64,000 bases of DNA from Haematobacter massiliensis (GCF_000740795.1 NZ_JGYG01000001.1:62001-126000); one strand, 5' to 3'; positions 27,963 to 38,125 are shown, counted from the first letter of the stretch. Numbers and translations: made by a program. Notes: generated by a model not told the origin, from the letters alone.

Positions 27963-28330
27963 TCAGTTCAAGCTGCTAGCCCGAATGCCATGCGCTGGCA
28001 TGCGTAGCGCATGGCAAGGGCTCTGATGCGGACGGCGGGTTTCTTAGAACTGGAACCCGTTCCTGATGGCGCGGGCGGCGTGCTGGATGATCTTGAGCCG
28101 ATGAGGGTGTATGCACTGCTCCTTCAAGGGCGAATGACACACTGTGCCATACCGTTCCGCTGCGGGCAGCGCGGAGCGATGACCTCTTGTAAAAGGCCGG
28201 CGTTGCGAACCAGTGCCGTGCAATGACGTCTGCCGAAGGTCAAATCATTGCCCGGTCGCAGCAGGATCTCGCGGTTGACGCGGCCGAGGATGCCGAGAGC
28301 GCGTGATACGGGGCGCGTCAGGCTCAACAC
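27963..28330 (-). pseudogene. IS3-family transposase relic (C-terminal part)
   Basis: Minus-strand translation in three successive frames gives pieces of an IS3-type integrase core: REILLRPGNDLTF, RNAGLLQEVIAPRCPQRNGM, then after a frame break LKEQCIHPHRLKIIQHAARA, then RRPHQSPCHALRMPAHGIRASSLN to a stop at 27963. The second catalytic Asp (normally in LRSDNG) and the Glu (normally in NGMVER) are both replaced, by Gly and Gln. With a frameshift, an internal stop and no N-terminus, it cannot be active. It lies 68 bp from a tRNA gene. Confidence 0.8.
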
Positions 28331-28398
28331 ACACTCTTAACAAGAACGGACATTGAACCCGCGGAAACGGAGTGCTACGAGGAGGCGCCTAACAGTAT

Positions 28399-28474
28399 GC
28401 CGCGTTAGCTCAGTTGGTAGAGCAACCGCCTTGTAAGCGGTAGGTCGTCCGTTCAAGTCGGACACGCGGCACCA
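28399..28474 (+). tRNA. tRNA-Thr (anticodon TGT)
   Basis: The 76 bases fold as a standard cloverleaf: acceptor GCCGCGT/ACGCGGC, D-arm GCTC-AGTTGGTA-GAGC, anticodon stem ACCGC/GCGGT with loop CTTGTAA, T-arm GTCCG-TTCAAGT-CGGAC. The anticodon TGT reads ACA and predicts threonine. The CCA end is encoded. Confidence 0.96.
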
Positions 28475-28562
28475 TCGCATGTCTCCATGCCACTGGAGTG
28501 TGTGTCCGCTTCCTGACCTTCCCAGCATACCTGTTTGAAGAAGCTTACGATTGCCGCGTCGA

Positions 28563-29249
28563 TCAGTAGCTTCGAATCAGCCCAACAAGCCGACCCTGAA
28601 CTTTCACCTGATCGTCACGGAGAAGGCGGGTTTCATAAGTCGGATTTGCCGCTTCAAGCGCGATCATGGAGCCACGCCGACGGAAACGTTTGAGCGTCGC
28701 TTCCTGACCCTCGACCAGAGCGACGATGATGTCGCCATTCTCTGCGGTGAGCTGTTCGCGAATCACCACGATATCACCGTCATTTATCCCGGCTTCGATC
28801 ATGGAATCGCCTCTTACTTCCAAGGCATAGTGATTTCCGCGACCGGAAAGCATCTGTCCCGGAACCGCGACATGGTGCGATATCTCGCTGATGGCTTCGA
28901 TGGGAGTTCCGGCTGCGATGCGCCCCATGACCGGCAATTCTGTCGCATGGATTGGCGTAACGGGACGTGCACCCTTCGGCTGAGAGGGACGATCCCCTTC
29001 AATCACACGTGGAGCAAAGCTCGCTTTCTCCATCGCTTCCGGCAACTTGAGGATCTCGATGGCCCGCGCGCGATGGGCAAGGCGACGAATGAACCCGCGT
29101 TCTTCCAGTGCGGTGATGAGACGGTGAATCCCGGACTTGGAGCGAAGATCCAGCGCCTCCTTCATCTCGTCAAAGGAAGGAGGAATGCCATCGCGCTGCA
29201 TTCTTTTGTTAATAAAATCTAGAAGTTCCAATTGCTTGCGCGTCAGCAC
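28563..29249 (-). CDS. lexA: SOS repressor LexA
   Basis: LexA, 228 aa. Residues 1-65 are the winged HTH ([40 protein letters not shown]). The self-cleavage site is Ala113-Gly114 in GRIAAGTP; the catalytic Ser149 lies in GDSM and Lys187 in ATLKRF. The start is a GTG at 29249 with GGGAGAG eight bases upstream. An exact LexA box lies 20 bp before the start, so the gene is autoregulated. Two further exact boxes in this window, at recA and at the radical SAM gene, are its predicted targets. Confidence 0.98.
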   Translation of the reverse strand: MLTRKQLELLDFINKRMQRDGIPPSFDEMKEALDLRSKSGIHRLITALEERGFIRRLAHRARAIEILKLPEAMEKASFAPRVIEGDRPSQPKGARPVTPIHATELPVMGRIAAGTPIEAISEISHHVAVPGQMLSGRGNHYALEVRGDSMIEAGINDGDIVVIREQLTAENGDIIVALVEGQEATLKRFRRRGSMIALEAANPTYETRLLRDDQVKVQGRLVGLIRSY

Positions 29250-29269
29250 CGAAACTCTCCCGCCAATAT

Positions 29270-29284
29270 GTTCCGCTTAAGTTC
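29270..29284. promoter_or_regulatory. LexA (SOS) box of lexA
   Basis: GTTCCGCTTAAGTTC is an exact GTTC-N7-GTTC alphaproteobacterial LexA operator, 20 bp upstream of the lexA start. Confidence 0.9.
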
Positions 29285-29311
29285 TAGCGGTGTTCGTGCT
29301 TTGTGTCAAAC

Positions 29312-30496
29312 TTAAAAAGGAAACCAAGTCACTGTTTCGCCGGCCTTTCTTTCTGCATCGTCAATGGGGCGGAAGAGCAGCGCATTTGAGCTGGAGAGTA
29401 CGGCAATAAGCGAGCTGTCCTGACTTTCCGCGGGGTGCAGCAAGGGAAGCGGCTCTGCCTCTTCAAGCGTGGCGCGCATAAAGTGCGCGCGTTTGCCGTT
29501 GGCGGCGACATCGCGGGCGAGGCGGGCGGTGCGAGGGCGCGGAAGGGGGTCCGGTTGACCCTGCATCGCGCGCAGCATGGGGAGCAGAAACAGGGCAGCG
29601 CAGACCATGGCGGAGGCCGGGTTGCCCGGCAGGCCCAGAAGCGGCACGTTCCCCCTTCGCCCCGCCATCAGCGGTTTGCCGGGGCGAAGGGCGATACGGT
29701 GAAACTCCAGCTGAAGCCCCAGATCCTCGCCGCGTTGCGACATAAGATCATGGTCTCCGACAGAAGCACCCCCGATCGTGACGATCAGGTCTGCGCCGGT
29801 CGTCAGGTCCAGCACGGTTCTCAGAGCATCGAAATCATCGCGCGCAAGGGGGAGGATACGGGCAATGCCGCCCTCCGCCTCTATCATCGCGGCGAGGGCA
29901 TAGGAGTTCGCGGAGACGATCTGATCAGGCCGCGGCGGCTCACCGGGCATCACCAGCTCATCGCCTGTGGCAACGATAGCGACGACGGGGCGGCGATGGA
30001 CACGGACCTCGGCATGGTTCATCGCCGCGATCAGGGCCAGATCGGCAGAGGAAAGCCGCCGTGGTGCAGCCAGAGTCGTGCCCACCGCGAAGTCTCCGCC
30101 CCGCAGGCGAATGTAGCTGGTCGCGGGATCAACATCGATGAGGGTGACCTGCATGCCGTCGCGGCGCGTGTCTTCCTGCGGGACGACAGCATCCGCGCCC
30201 GCTGGCACTGGTGCGCCAGTGAATATGCGGAGCGCCTCTCCCTGTGACAACCGCCCCGCATGGGCATGGCCGGCACCCGCTTCCCCGATCACGCGGAGCT
30301 GCGCTCCGGCCTGGCGATCCGGGGAGGTGATCGCATAGCCATCCATCACGGAGGCATCAAAGGGCGGCTGATCGCGCTCCGCCCGCACAGGTTCGGCCAG
30401 CACCCTGCCAGCGGCCTCCCGGAGTGGCACCGTTTCCAGGGACAGCGGAGAGACGAGGGCGAGAACCTTTGCCTGCGCCTCCTCATGCGGGATCAC
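29312..30496 (-). CDS. moeA: Molybdopterin molybdenumtransferase MoeA
   Basis: MoeA, 394 aa, inserts molybdenum into adenylylated molybdopterin. The MoCF-binding core has [23 protein letters not shown] and the [15 protein letters not shown] block; the N-terminal region ([31 protein letters not shown]) and C-terminal domain IV are also present. The GTG start overlaps the moaC stop (GTGA). It is the last gene of trpC-moaC-moeA; lexA follows about 60 bp downstream on the same strand with its own operator. Confidence 0.96.
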   Translation of the reverse strand: MIPHEEAQAKVLALVSPLSLETVPLREAAGRVLAEPVRAERDQPPFDASVMDGYAITSPDRQAGAQLRVIGEAGAGHAHAGRLSQGEALRIFTGAPVPAGADAVVPQEDTRRDGMQVTLIDVDPATSYIRLRGGDFAVGTTLAAPRRLSSADLALIAAMNHAEVRVHRRPVVAIVATGDELVMPGEPPRPDQIVSANSYALAAMIEAEGGIARILPLARDDFDALRTVLDLTTGADLIVTIGGASVGDHDLMSQRGEDLGLQLEFHRIALRPGKPLMAGRRGNVPLLGLPGNPASAMVCAALFLLPMLRAMQGQPDPLPRPRTARLARDVAANGKRAHFMRATLEEAEPLPLLHPAESQDSSLIAVLSSSNALLFRPIDDAERKAGETVTWFPF

Positions 30497-31125
30497 GTGG
30501 CATCTCCGGCGGTGTAAAGTCCGGAACGGCCTCCATCCTTCATCAGCAGGCGGATGTCCGAGATCACCATGCCGCGCTCGACGGCCTTGAGCATGTCGTA
30601 GACGGTCAGCGCCGCAACCGTGACTGCGGTGAGGGCCTCCATCTCCACGCCCGTCCGGCCCGTAGTCCGCACCGTCGCCTCGATTCTCAGGCCCGGCAGC
30701 GAGAGGTCGGGCACGAGATCCACGGCAACACGGGAGAGCGGCAAGGGATGGCAGAGCGGGATCAGATCTGCCGTACGCTTCGCAGCCATGATGCCGGCGA
30801 GGCGGGCGACGCCGATAACATCGCCTTTTTCCGCCGCTCCGGTGAGAATGCGCGACAGCGTGGTCTCGGTCATCCGGACGTTGCCGCCTGCCGTCGCAGT
30901 GCGGGTGGTGACGTCCTTTTCAGTCACGTCGACCATATGGGCGCGGCCCTCCGCATCGAAATGCGTAAGCTGCTGGTCGGCGCCTTTACCCGCCGTTGCG
31001 GCGAGAGTGTCGTGCGTGGCGGCGGAGGTCGGCGCCGTCGCGATGCTCTCGACCACGGGGCTTGCTCCCGCGTCGGTGGCACCTCGCTGGCCAGTCGCAA
31101 GGGCACCGGCGGCGGGTTCGCTCAC
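30493..31125 (-). CDS. moaC: Cyclic pyranopterin monophosphate synthase MoaC, with N-terminal extension
   Basis: MoaC, 210 aa, makes cyclic pyranopterin monophosphate in molybdenum cofactor synthesis. The core begins at [15 protein letters not shown] and contains [11 protein letters not shown] and [20 protein letters not shown]. About 50 Ala/Gly/Thr-rich residues precede it, although MoaC is normally near 160 aa. The GTG start at 31125 overlaps the trpC stop and follows GGAGCGATGGG, which supports the long form. A start nearer the core cannot be excluded, since no good internal start codon with a ribosome site is evident. Confidence 0.94.
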   Translation of the reverse strand: MSEPAAGALATGQRGATDAGASPVVESIATAPTSAATHDTLAATAGKGADQQLTHFDAEGRAHMVDVTEKDVTTRTATAGGNVRMTETTLSRILTGAAEKGDVIGVARLAGIMAAKRTADLIPLCHPLPLSRVAVDLVPDLSLPGLRIEATVRTTGRTGVEMEALTAVTVAALTVYDMLKAVERGMVISDIRLLMKDGGRSGLYTAGDAT

Positions 31126-31931
31126 CCCATCGCTCCGACCATGGGGTTCGCCAGGAGGGTCCGCGTGGCGGAGGCGACATCTTCCTGCCGCATGAGGCTT
31201 TCCCCGATCAGGAAACAGCGAGCCCCATATTGCGCCAGATCGGCCAGATCTGCGGGCGTCGTCATGCCGCTTTCGGCAACGATCGTGCGTTCCGGCGGAA
31301 CAAGCCGCGAGAGACGTCGTGTCACATCGAGGCTGGTTTCAAAGGTATGCAGATCGCGGTTGTTGATGCCGATGAGCGGCGAGTCGAGGTGCTGGGCACG
31401 ATCCAGTTCCGCCTCATCATGCACTTCGATCAGCACATCCATGTTCCAGTCCTTCGCGGCCCCCTCCAACTCGGCGGCGAGACTGTCGTCCACAGCGGCC
31501 ATGATGATGAGGATCGCATCCGCACCAAGGGCACGCGACTCCGCCACCTGATAGGTATCGAACAGGAAATCCTTGCGGAGCGCGGGCAGATCGACCGCTT
31601 CGCGCACCGCAGTCAGGTAACTGTCATCCCCCTGGAAGGATGGCCCGTCGGTCAGAACTGACAGGCAGGTCGCCCCGCCTTCGGCATAGGCGCGGGCGAG
31701 GCCGGGCGGATCGAAATCGGCGCGGATGAGACCCTTCGAAGGGCTGGCCTTCTTGATCTCGGCGATCAGCCCGTAGCCGCCGTTCGACGCCTCGATCAGC
31801 CGCTCGGTGAAGTTGCGGGGCGCGGAGGCGGCGCGAGCATCGGCCTCCACATCGGAAAGCGGCCGCGCGGCCTTGCGGGCGGCCACTTCTTCGAGCTTGT
31901 AGGCCCGGATCTTGTCAAGGATCGTCGTCAT
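31122..31931 (-). CDS. trpC: Indole-3-glycerol phosphate synthase
   Basis: TrpC, 269 aa, TIM-barrel enzyme that closes the indole ring in tryptophan synthesis. Signature segments are [51 protein letters not shown] and [12 protein letters not shown]. The ATG at 31931 fits the usual N-terminus ([19 protein letters not shown]); the frame remains open upstream but without family similarity. trpGD would be expected upstream in related genomes but is absent here, replaced by a short plus-strand gene. Confidence 0.96.
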   Translation of the reverse strand: MTTILDKIRAYKLEEVAARKAARPLSDVEADARAASAPRNFTERLIEASNGGYGLIAEIKKASPSKGLIRADFDPPGLARAYAEGGATCLSVLTDGPSFQGDDSYLTAVREAVDLPALRKDFLFDTYQVAESRALGADAILIIMAAVDDSLAAELEGAAKDWNMDVLIEVHDEAELDRAQHLDSPLIGINNRDLHTFETSLDVTRRLSRLVPPERTIVAESGMTTPADLADLAQYGARCFLIGESLMRQEDVASATRTLLANPMVGAMG

Positions 31932-32021
31932 GGCCGGAAGGTAGCGCTGCCACCGCGCAAAGGAAAGGGTCGCGCACTGATCGGACTTGCGGGGGTGACG
32001 AGATGGCGGCAACAGTGCCGC

Positions 32022-32363
32022 ATGGCAGACACAGTTCCCTCCCTCGCACTTGTGCCGAAAACCCGGCGGAGCGCGGCTTGGCAGGCAGCCTTTGCGCCGC
32101 CTGTCCGGGAGGAACGGCCATCCTTCGGCATTGGTCACAATGGCGGGCCACCCTTGCAGGGCTTGGGGATGGTCCTGCGCTGGCAGGCAGAGGTGAAAGC
32201 CGCGTGGAAAGCCCCGGTGGAGGTGGTGCGGCGGCGCATGAAGCTCGCGGAAGCCTGCGGGCTGACCTACCGGGAATATACGCTGGAGATACTGGAACGC
32301 GGACGCTGGCTTACGCCTGAGCGCGACAGTGTGCGAATCGCGCAGATCATCGCGGGAAGGTAG
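32022..32363 (+). CDS. Small protein with GHNGGPPL motif, function unknown
   Basis: A basic protein of about 113 aa. Residues about 36-44 read [10 protein letters not shown], a motif found in many short alphaproteobacterial hypothetical proteins; the C-terminal half ([32 protein letters not shown]) is a likely helical domain. Start uncertain: ATG at 32022 or a GTG at 31995, neither with a strong ribosome site. It is divergent from trpC. I do not recognise a function. Confidence 0.6.
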   Translation: MADTVPSLALVPKTRRSAAWQAAFAPPVREERPSFGIGHNGGPPLQGLGMVLRWQAEVKAAWKAPVEVVRRRMKLAEACGLTYREYTLEILERGRWLTPERDSVRIAQIIAGR

Positions 32364-32561
32364 GAGAGCACCCTCCAATCCCCGGTCAGTATCTCGGCTC
32401 ATGGCATCCGGCCCGGGCGGAGGCAACCCGGCGTGCGCCGCCCGGCGCGCAGCGTCCGGATCGGCCCCGCCGGACATCCATGGAAGGCGGCCATGGAAGG
32501 AGGCGCTTTCCTTATTCTTCCGCAGCCGCTATATGCGCGGGCTGATCGAAAGGAGCCTAGC

Positions 32562-33350
32562 ATGCGGGGCAGCGCCAATCTCAACCTGATGATCAAGGCC
32601 GCGCGGCGCGCGGGCCGAAGCCTTGTGAAAGACTTCCGGGAGGTCGAGAACCTCCAGGTCTCCTCCAAGGGGGCCGGAGATTTCGTGTCGAGGGCCGATA
32701 TCGCGGCCGAGCAGATCATCAAGGAAGACCTTCTTGCCGGTCGCCCGACCTATGGCTGGCTGGGTGAGGAGACGGGTGCCATCGCGGGCGCGGATCCGAC
32801 CCGGCGGTGGATCGTCGATCCGCTCGATGGCACGACCAACTTCCTGCACGGATTGCCCCACTGGGCCGTTTCCATCGCGCTGGAGCACAAGGGGGAGATC
32901 GTCTCCGCCGTGGTATTCGACGCGGCGAAGGACGAGCTTTACTGGGCGGAGAAGGGCGCGGGCGCCTGGATGAACGAGCAGCGTCTCCGGGTCTCCGACC
33001 GCCGCACGATGATCGAATGCATCTTTGCAACCGGTGTGCCTTTCGGCGGCCGCAGCACGCTGCCCGCGACGCTCAAGGATCTCGGGCGCCTCATGCCGGT
33101 CTGCGCCGGGGTGCGGCGCTGGGGGGCGGCGGCCCTCGACCTCGCCTATGTCGCGGCGGGGCGCTACGACGGCTACTGGGAACGCGGGCTGAACCCCTGG
33201 GACATGGCGGCGGGTCTGCTGCTGGTGCGCGAGGCGGGCGGCTTTGCGGAGGCAGTCCGCAAGGACGATGACCCGATCGAAAAGGGCACCGTTCTTGCCG
33301 CGAACTCGAATATCTTCGACAGCTTCGCCAAGATCATCCGCGAAGCGTGA
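32562..33350 (+). CDS. suhB: Inositol monophosphatase family protein
   Basis: Mg-dependent phosphatase of 262 aa. The metal-binding motifs are EETG, DPLDGTTNFLHG and the C-terminal NPWDMAAGLLLVREAGG. The closest pattern is SuhB-type inositol-1-monophosphatase, although CysQ-like or NADP phosphatases share the fold. The ATG follows AAAGGAGCC; the frame extends upstream without similarity. The gene is monocistronic. Confidence 0.92.
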   Translation: MRGSANLNLMIKAARRAGRSLVKDFREVENLQVSSKGAGDFVSRADIAAEQIIKEDLLAGRPTYGWLGEETGAIAGADPTRRWIVDPLDGTTNFLHGLPHWAVSIALEHKGEIVSAVVFDAAKDELYWAEKGAGAWMNEQRLRVSDRRTMIECIFATGVPFGGRSTLPATLKDLGRLMPVCAGVRRWGAAALDLAYVAAGRYDGYWERGLNPWDMAAGLLLVREAGGFAEAVRKDDDPIEKGTVLAANSNIFDSFAKIIREA

Positions 33351-33794
33351 GGAAACACCCGTCGATGCGGGGAATGGGTGCAGGCGGAGCTGGGCGCCTG
33401 CCCCTGCAATAGCCGGGGGGCATCCGCCCGCGGCCGGCTGGCCCGAAGCAGGGTTGCAGAAGATCGGCCGCGCCGTCGATGTCAGGCACGTCTCTTGAAG
33501 GCCGCAACACCACCACCACGGTCGGAAGAGGGGGCGATGGCAGAAGGTCGCCGCCCAGTCCGCGCAGAACATTGAGCCGCAGCCGTCGCAGAGAATTCCG
33601 CGATGGAGAAGGAGCGGTCACGCCGGAAGCTCAGGCCGTGTTCAGGTCGAGGCAGAGCGTGTTGCGGTCCATCAAGAAGGCGCCGGCTCCGCAAGGTCGG
33701 ACGAGACCGTCACCGCAGTCCCGATGGCGGGACAGCAGGCCGACAGGCGCAAGCGCCTGTTGACCTCCGCCCGGCGCGGCACTAGGCCAGCGCC
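33351..33794. other. Intergenic region without a supported gene
   Basis: About 440 bp between suhB and the ABC-F gene. Short GC-rich frames exist on both strands, but none looks like a known protein. A minus-strand frame near 33614-33700 ends with MDRNTLCLDLNTA and a stop, which might be the tail of a small or decayed gene. Confidence 0.5.
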
Positions 33795-35627
33795 ATGGCA
33801 CGCGCTCCCCTTCTCCAGCTTTCTGGCATCTCTCTCACCTGGGGTGGAAACCCCGTTTTTGCAGGTCTGGACCTTGTGGTGCAGCCCGGCGACCGGCTGG
33901 CGCTCGTCGGTCGCAACGGCTCCGGCAAATCGACACTCATGAAGGTCATGGCCGGGCTGGTGGAGCCTGACGCGGGGGAGAAAGTGCTCTCGCCCGGAAC
34001 GCACGTGGGCTATATGGAGCAGGAACCGGACCTGTCGGGATTCGCCACGCTCGGCGACTTTGCGGCGGATGGCCTGCCTCCGGGAGAGGAATACCGGGTC
34101 GCGATGGCCGCCGAAGGGCTGGGATTCCGGGCCGAAGCGCCGGTTGCAACGGCGTCGGGCGGGGAGAAGCGGCGCGCGGCGCTGGCAAAGCTCCTGGCGG
34201 GAGAGCCGGAGCTGATGCTGCTCGATGAGCCGACCAACCACCTCGACATCGCTGCGATCGGCTGGCTGGAGGAGACGCTGTCCACCACGCGCTCGGCCTT
34301 CGTGCTGATCTCCCACGACCGGGCCTTCCTGCGGCGGCTTGCCCGCGGAATGCTGTGGATCGACAGGGGTGAGGTCCGCAGGCTGGATCAGGGTTTCGAT
34401 GGCTTCGAGGACTGGCGCGACCGCATCTGGACGGAGGAGGACGCGGCCCGCCACAAGCTCGACCGCAAGATCAAGTCGGAGGCGAAGTGGGCGGTGGAGG
34501 GCATCTCCGCCCGCCGCAAGCGCAACCAGGGCCGTGTCCGCGCGCTCGCCGCGCTGCGGGAGGAGCGCTCTTCCATGATACGCCGTCAGGGCACGGCGGA
34601 TCTCGCGCTGGAGGCCGGAAATCAGTCTGGGCGCCTTGTCGTGGAGGCCAGCAATATCTCCAAGACCTTTGGGGAGCGGGTAATCCTGCGGGATTTCTCC
34701 CTTCGCATCCTGAGGGGGGACAGGGTGGCTTTCGTGGGGCCGAACGGTGCGGGAAAAACCACGCTGATCGGGATGCTCACCGGGCAGATCGCCCCTGATA
34801 CCGGCACGGTGCGGCTCGGTACCAACCTTGAGATCGCGATCTTCGATCAGGCCCGTGCACAGTTGAACCCGGAGCAGACGCTGTGGGAAAGCCTCACCGG
34901 CGATCCGGAGATGCGCGTCTCCGGCCAGTCGGACCAGGTGATGGTCCGCGGGCGACCGAAGCATGTGGTGGCCTATCTGAAGGATTTCCTCTTCGACGAG
35001 CGGCAGGCGCGCGCGCCGGTCGGCGCGCTGTCAGGCGGGGAGCGCGCGCGGCTTCTTCTGGCGCGGATCATGGCACGCGAGTCGAATGTGCTCGTTCTCG
35101 ACGAACCGACCAACGACCTCGACGTGGAAACGCTTGATCTGCTGCAGGATCTGCTTGGCGAATATGAGGGTACGGTGCTGCTCGTCAGCCACGACCGCGA
35201 CTTCATAGATCGCGTCGCAACCACGACCGTTGCAATGGAAGGGGACGGGCGCGCCACCGTGTATGCAGGCGGCTGGAGCGACTATCGCGCCCAGAAGGCA
35301 GGTGCCACCCAGGGTTCTGTGGATGAGCCCAAGGGCCAGACCCGCCGGCCGGAGCCGAAGAAGGAGGACGCGCCCCGGCAGGAAGGCACGGCGGATCGCG
35401 CAGGTCTCAGCTTCACCGAGAAGCACCGGCTGGAGGCGCTGCCCGCCATCATCGCACGGCTGGAGGCGGAAATCGCGAAGCTCACCGATTTTCTGTCCGA
35501 CCCCGAGCTGTTCACTCGCGAACCTGCCAAATTCGCGAAGGCCAGTTCCGCGTTGACGGAGCGGCAGGATGCGCTGTCACGGGCGGAAGAAGAATGGCTG
35601 GAGCTGGAGGAGCGTGCTTCCGGTTGA
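33795..35627 (+). CDS. ABC-F family ATPase (Uup-like)
   Basis: A 610-aa soluble protein with two ABC ATPase domains and no membrane spans. Walker A motifs are GRNGSGKST (NBD1) and GPNGAGKTT (NBD2); signatures are ASGGEKRRAALAKLL and LSGGERARLLLARIM; Walker B LLDEPTNHLD and VLDEPTNDLD. The inter-domain P-site tRNA interaction motif is short, and the C-terminal 80 residues are a charged coiled coil (ALPAIIARLEAEIAKLTDFL), as in Uup. ABC-F proteins act on the ribosome or, for Uup, affect transposon excision. A long minus-strand frame over the gene is a shadow. Confidence 0.93.
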   Translation: MARAPLLQLSGISLTWGGNPVFAGLDLVVQPGDRLALVGRNGSGKSTLMKVMAGLVEPDAGEKVLSPGTHVGYMEQEPDLSGFATLGDFAADGLPPGEEYRVAMAAEGLGFRAEAPVATASGGEKRRAALAKLLAGEPELMLLDEPTNHLDIAAIGWLEETLSTTRSAFVLISHDRAFLRRLARGMLWIDRGEVRRLDQGFDGFEDWRDRIWTEEDAARHKLDRKIKSEAKWAVEGISARRKRNQGRVRALAALREERSSMIRRQGTADLALEAGNQSGRLVVEASNISKTFGERVILRDFSLRILRGDRVAFVGPNGAGKTTLIGMLTGQIAPDTGTVRLGTNLEIAIFDQARAQLNPEQTLWESLTGDPEMRVSGQSDQVMVRGRPKHVVAYLKDFLFDERQARAPVGALSGGERARLLLARIMARESNVLVLDEPTNDLDVETLDLLQDLLGEYEGTVLLVSHDRDFIDRVATTTVAMEGDGRATVYAGGWSDYRAQKAGATQGSVDEPKGQTRRPEPKKEDAPRQEGTADRAGLSFTEKHRLEALPAIIARLEAEIAKLTDFLSDPELFTREPAKFAKASSALTERQDALSRAEEEWLELEERASG

Positions 35628-35672
35628 GGCAAGTCAGCCCCGGAACAGCCGAGGCAAAAGAGGGGGGAGAGG

Positions 35673-36764
35673 ATGACGGAAGTGAATGGCCCGCTGGCCG
35701 GCGTAAGGGTTGTCGAATTCGCGGGGCTGGGACCGACGCCGTTCACCGCCATGCTCATGGCCGACATGGGGGCGGAGGTGATCCGTATCGAAAGACCGGG
35801 CAGCGAAAGCCTGCTTGGCCTTGAGTACGACATCCTGAACCGGGGCCGGGGCTTCATCCGGCTGGACCTGAAGACTGCGGAGGACAGGGCCACTGCCCGT
35901 GCCCTCGTCTCCCGCGCCGACGCGCTGATTGAAGGGATGCGGCCCGGGGTCATGGAGCGGCTGGGCCTCGGCCCGGGAGATTTTCCGGAAAATCCGCGTC
36001 TTGTCTACGGTCGCATGACAGGCTGGGGGCAGACGGGGCCGCTCGCCTCTGCGGCGGGGCATGACATCAACTACATCTCCCTTTCCGGCGCGCTGCATGC
36101 GATCGGCCCGGAGGAGGCGCCTGCAGTCCCCCTGAACCTGATCGGTGATTTCGGCGGCGGCGCGCTCTACCTCGCGTTTGGCATGGCCGCGGCGCTGCTG
36201 GAGGCTGCCCGTTCCGGCAAGGGGCAGGTAGTGGATGCCGCGATCACCGACGGCACGGTGCACCTCATGTCGATGATCTATGGAATGCGCGCGGGCGGCT
36301 GCTGGCAGGACCGGCGGGGCGTGAACCTGCTGGACGGAGGGGCGCCTGAATACGGCTGCTATCGCTGTGCGGATGGCCGTTTCGTTTCCGTGGGGTCGCT
36401 CGAGCCGAAGTTCTATGCCGAACTGCTGGTGCGGCTCGGCCTGAACGCCGCCGATCTGCCCGACCGGTCCGATCCCGCGAACTGGCTGCAGCTCAGGGAA
36501 ACCTTCGCCGCCATCTTTGCGACGCGGAGCCGTGATGCGTGGTGTGCGGAGATGGAGGGGACGGATGTCTGCTTCGCGCCCGTCCTGTCGGTCGACGAGG
36601 CGGCGAGCCATCCGCATAACATCGCGCGCGGCGCATTCGGAACGTGGGACGGCGTCGTGCAGCCGGCACCGGCTCCCCGCTTGTCCCGCACACCGGGCAG
36701 GGTGCGTGAGACGAGCCAGACGGATCCGCTGGCGGTATCGGACATTCTGGCGCGCTGGACGTGA
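35673..36764 (+). CDS. CaiB/BaiF (family III) CoA transferase
   Basis: A 363-aa family III CoA transferase, most like alpha-methylacyl-CoA racemase in length and in the pattern [32 protein letters not shown]. The catalytic Asp lies in [14 protein letters not shown], and [13 protein letters not shown] forms part of the CoA site. AGAGGGGGGAGAGG precedes the start. It could racemise 2-methylacyl-CoAs or move CoA between acids; no pathway genes flank it. Confidence 0.9.
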   Translation: MTEVNGPLAGVRVVEFAGLGPTPFTAMLMADMGAEVIRIERPGSESLLGLEYDILNRGRGFIRLDLKTAEDRATARALVSRADALIEGMRPGVMERLGLGPGDFPENPRLVYGRMTGWGQTGPLASAAGHDINYISLSGALHAIGPEEAPAVPLNLIGDFGGGALYLAFGMAAALLEAARSGKGQVVDAAITDGTVHLMSMIYGMRAGGCWQDRRGVNLLDGGAPEYGCYRCADGRFVSVGSLEPKFYAELLVRLGLNAADLPDRSDPANWLQLRETFAAIFATRSRDAWCAEMEGTDVCFAPVLSVDEAASHPHNIARGAFGTWDGVVQPAPAPRLSRTPGRVRETSQTDPLAVSDILARWT

Positions 36765-36804
36765 GCAATGGGCGGCAGGTCCGCCCCGCCATCCCGCAGC
36801 CCGG

Positions 36805-37263
36805 TCAGCGGGCGGTCACGCTCCGCTGATTGGTTTCTCCGACAACAACAATATGGCGGATGCTCTCAAGCTGATAGGCGTTGAGGAACCGTGCCGCCGT
36901 CACTTCACGGGCAGCGGCGGAGCCTGCGGGAACGGGCCTGCCGGGCGGAACGGCGACGAACCGATAGGTCATAGTGCCGCTCTCGGCCGGACCCTGCGGC
37001 AGCAGAGCGACGTTCCAGTAGCCTTGGGTCGCCGGAAGCCCTGTCGCGCGGACGATCACTCCACCCGGGGCCTGATCGATCGTCAGCCCCGTCACCTGCG
37101 CGACCAGCGGGCGGGTGTCCACAGTCGCGGCGGCATAGCCTTCCTCCGGCTCCAGAGTGTCCGGCGTCGAATTCGACCCCGCCCAATTCATCGGATTCCA
37201 GCGCGAGGCGCAGCCACCAAGCGCGATGACCAGCGTCAGGGCGGCGAGCAGCGGTATCTTCAT
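36805..37263 (-). CDS. Lipoprotein, function unknown
   Basis: A 152-aa protein with the lipoprotein signal MKIPLLAALTLVIALGGC (lipobox ALGGC). The mature part is a beta-rich domain of about 130 residues with repeated VTG/VVG turns (AQVTGLTIDQAPGGVIVRATGLPATQGYWNVALLP). The ATG at 37263 follows GAGGGACGTC; upstream in-frame codons are rejected. Probably anchored in the outer membrane facing the periplasm. I do not recognise a named family. Confidence 0.78.
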   Translation of the reverse strand: MKIPLLAALTLVIALGGCASRWNPMNWAGSNSTPDTLEPEEGYAAATVDTRPLVAQVTGLTIDQAPGGVIVRATGLPATQGYWNVALLPQGPAESGTMTYRFVAVPPGRPVPAGSAAAREVTAARFLNAYQLESIRHIVVVGETNQRSVTAR

Positions 37264-37687
37264 CGGACGTCCCTCGTTCTTGGCTTCTTCGGTAGCCGAA
37301 AGGGCAGCAGTTGGAAAGCCAATTCCCGCTCGCCCATCGGCCTGCCGGATGTGAATGCGCATGCGCCCTGCCACCCCGCTGGATGAAACAGTCGCCCCCG
37401 ACCATCCTCAATCGCGCCTCCTGTCCGATCGAGCGCGGCCTGCCGGCGGAGGGGCCCGTTGCCCAGAACGCCCTTCGGCGGCATCATGGCCGAGCGCTCC
37501 CTGCGTGCTGTGGCGCCTGGGCTGCGCATCAGGGTGGCGGGCCAACTGGCGCCTGAACGCGCAATGGATCAGGGCCATCCGACCGCTCCGGAGCCGGTCT
37601 GCACACCCAACGCCGAGCACATCGGCGGGGCTGGGGCTGGACGAGACGCGCCGGGACGCTTAGGTCCAGAGCCAAAGGAGACCTGCC
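37264..37687. other. Intergenic region between lipoprotein and sufE
   Basis: The 424 bp hold no recognisable gene. Short frames on both strands are Arg/Pro/Gly-rich chance frames. Both flanking genes point outward, so two promoters should lie here; none is evident. Confidence 0.5.
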
Positions 37688-38122
37688 GTGGCCACGCCAG
37701 CTTTTGAAGACATCGCCGATACGTTCGACTTCCTCGACGATTGGGAAGACCGCTACCGCCACGTCATCGAACTGGGCAAGGCGATGCCGCCGCTCGATGA
37801 TGCCTTCCGGGTGCCTGCAACCAAGGTGGATGGCTGCGCCAGTCAGGTCTGGATCAGACCCGTCATGGATGGCGAGGGAGAGGGGGCCGTATTTTCCTTT
37901 GAAGGCGACAGCGATGCGATGATCGTACGGGGGCTGATCGCCATTCTCCACGCGCTCTATTCCGGCTTGACCGTGGCGGAAGTGCGACAGGTAGATGCTC
38001 CCGGCGAACTGAAGCGGCTCGGCCTGGATGAGCACCTGTCATCGCAGCGGTCGAACGGCCTCCGCGCCATGGTTCGCCGGATCCGGGACGTCGCGGATGC
38101 AGAGGCGACCCGCGCCTCCTGA
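37688..38122 (+). CDS. sufE: SufE family sulfur-transfer protein
   Basis: SufE, 144 aa, accepts sulfane sulfur from a cysteine desulfurase (SufS) and passes it to the SufBCD scaffold for Fe-S assembly. The acceptor Cys lies in KVDGCASQVWIRP, after the typical DDWEDRYRHVIELGKAMPPL helix. The start is a GTG with AAAGGAGACC upstream. suf genes are not adjacent; a stand-alone sufE is common in this group. Confidence 0.95.
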   Translation: MATPAFEDIADTFDFLDDWEDRYRHVIELGKAMPPLDDAFRVPATKVDGCASQVWIRPVMDGEGEGAVFSFEGDSDAMIVRGLIAILHALYSGLTVAEVRQVDAPGELKRLGLDEHLSSQRSNGLRAMVRRIRDVADAEATRAS

Positions 38123-38125
38123 GCC

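Noticed and set aside
27963-28330. An intact insertion sequence
   Set aside because: Only a C-terminal piece remains, in three frames, with an internal stop and both visible catalytic residues changed; no terminal inverted repeats or target duplication could be seen.
33672-34964. A 430-codon minus-strand frame over the ABC-F gene
   Set aside because: Antisense to a gene with all ABC-F motifs, and it has no motif or ribosome site of its own.
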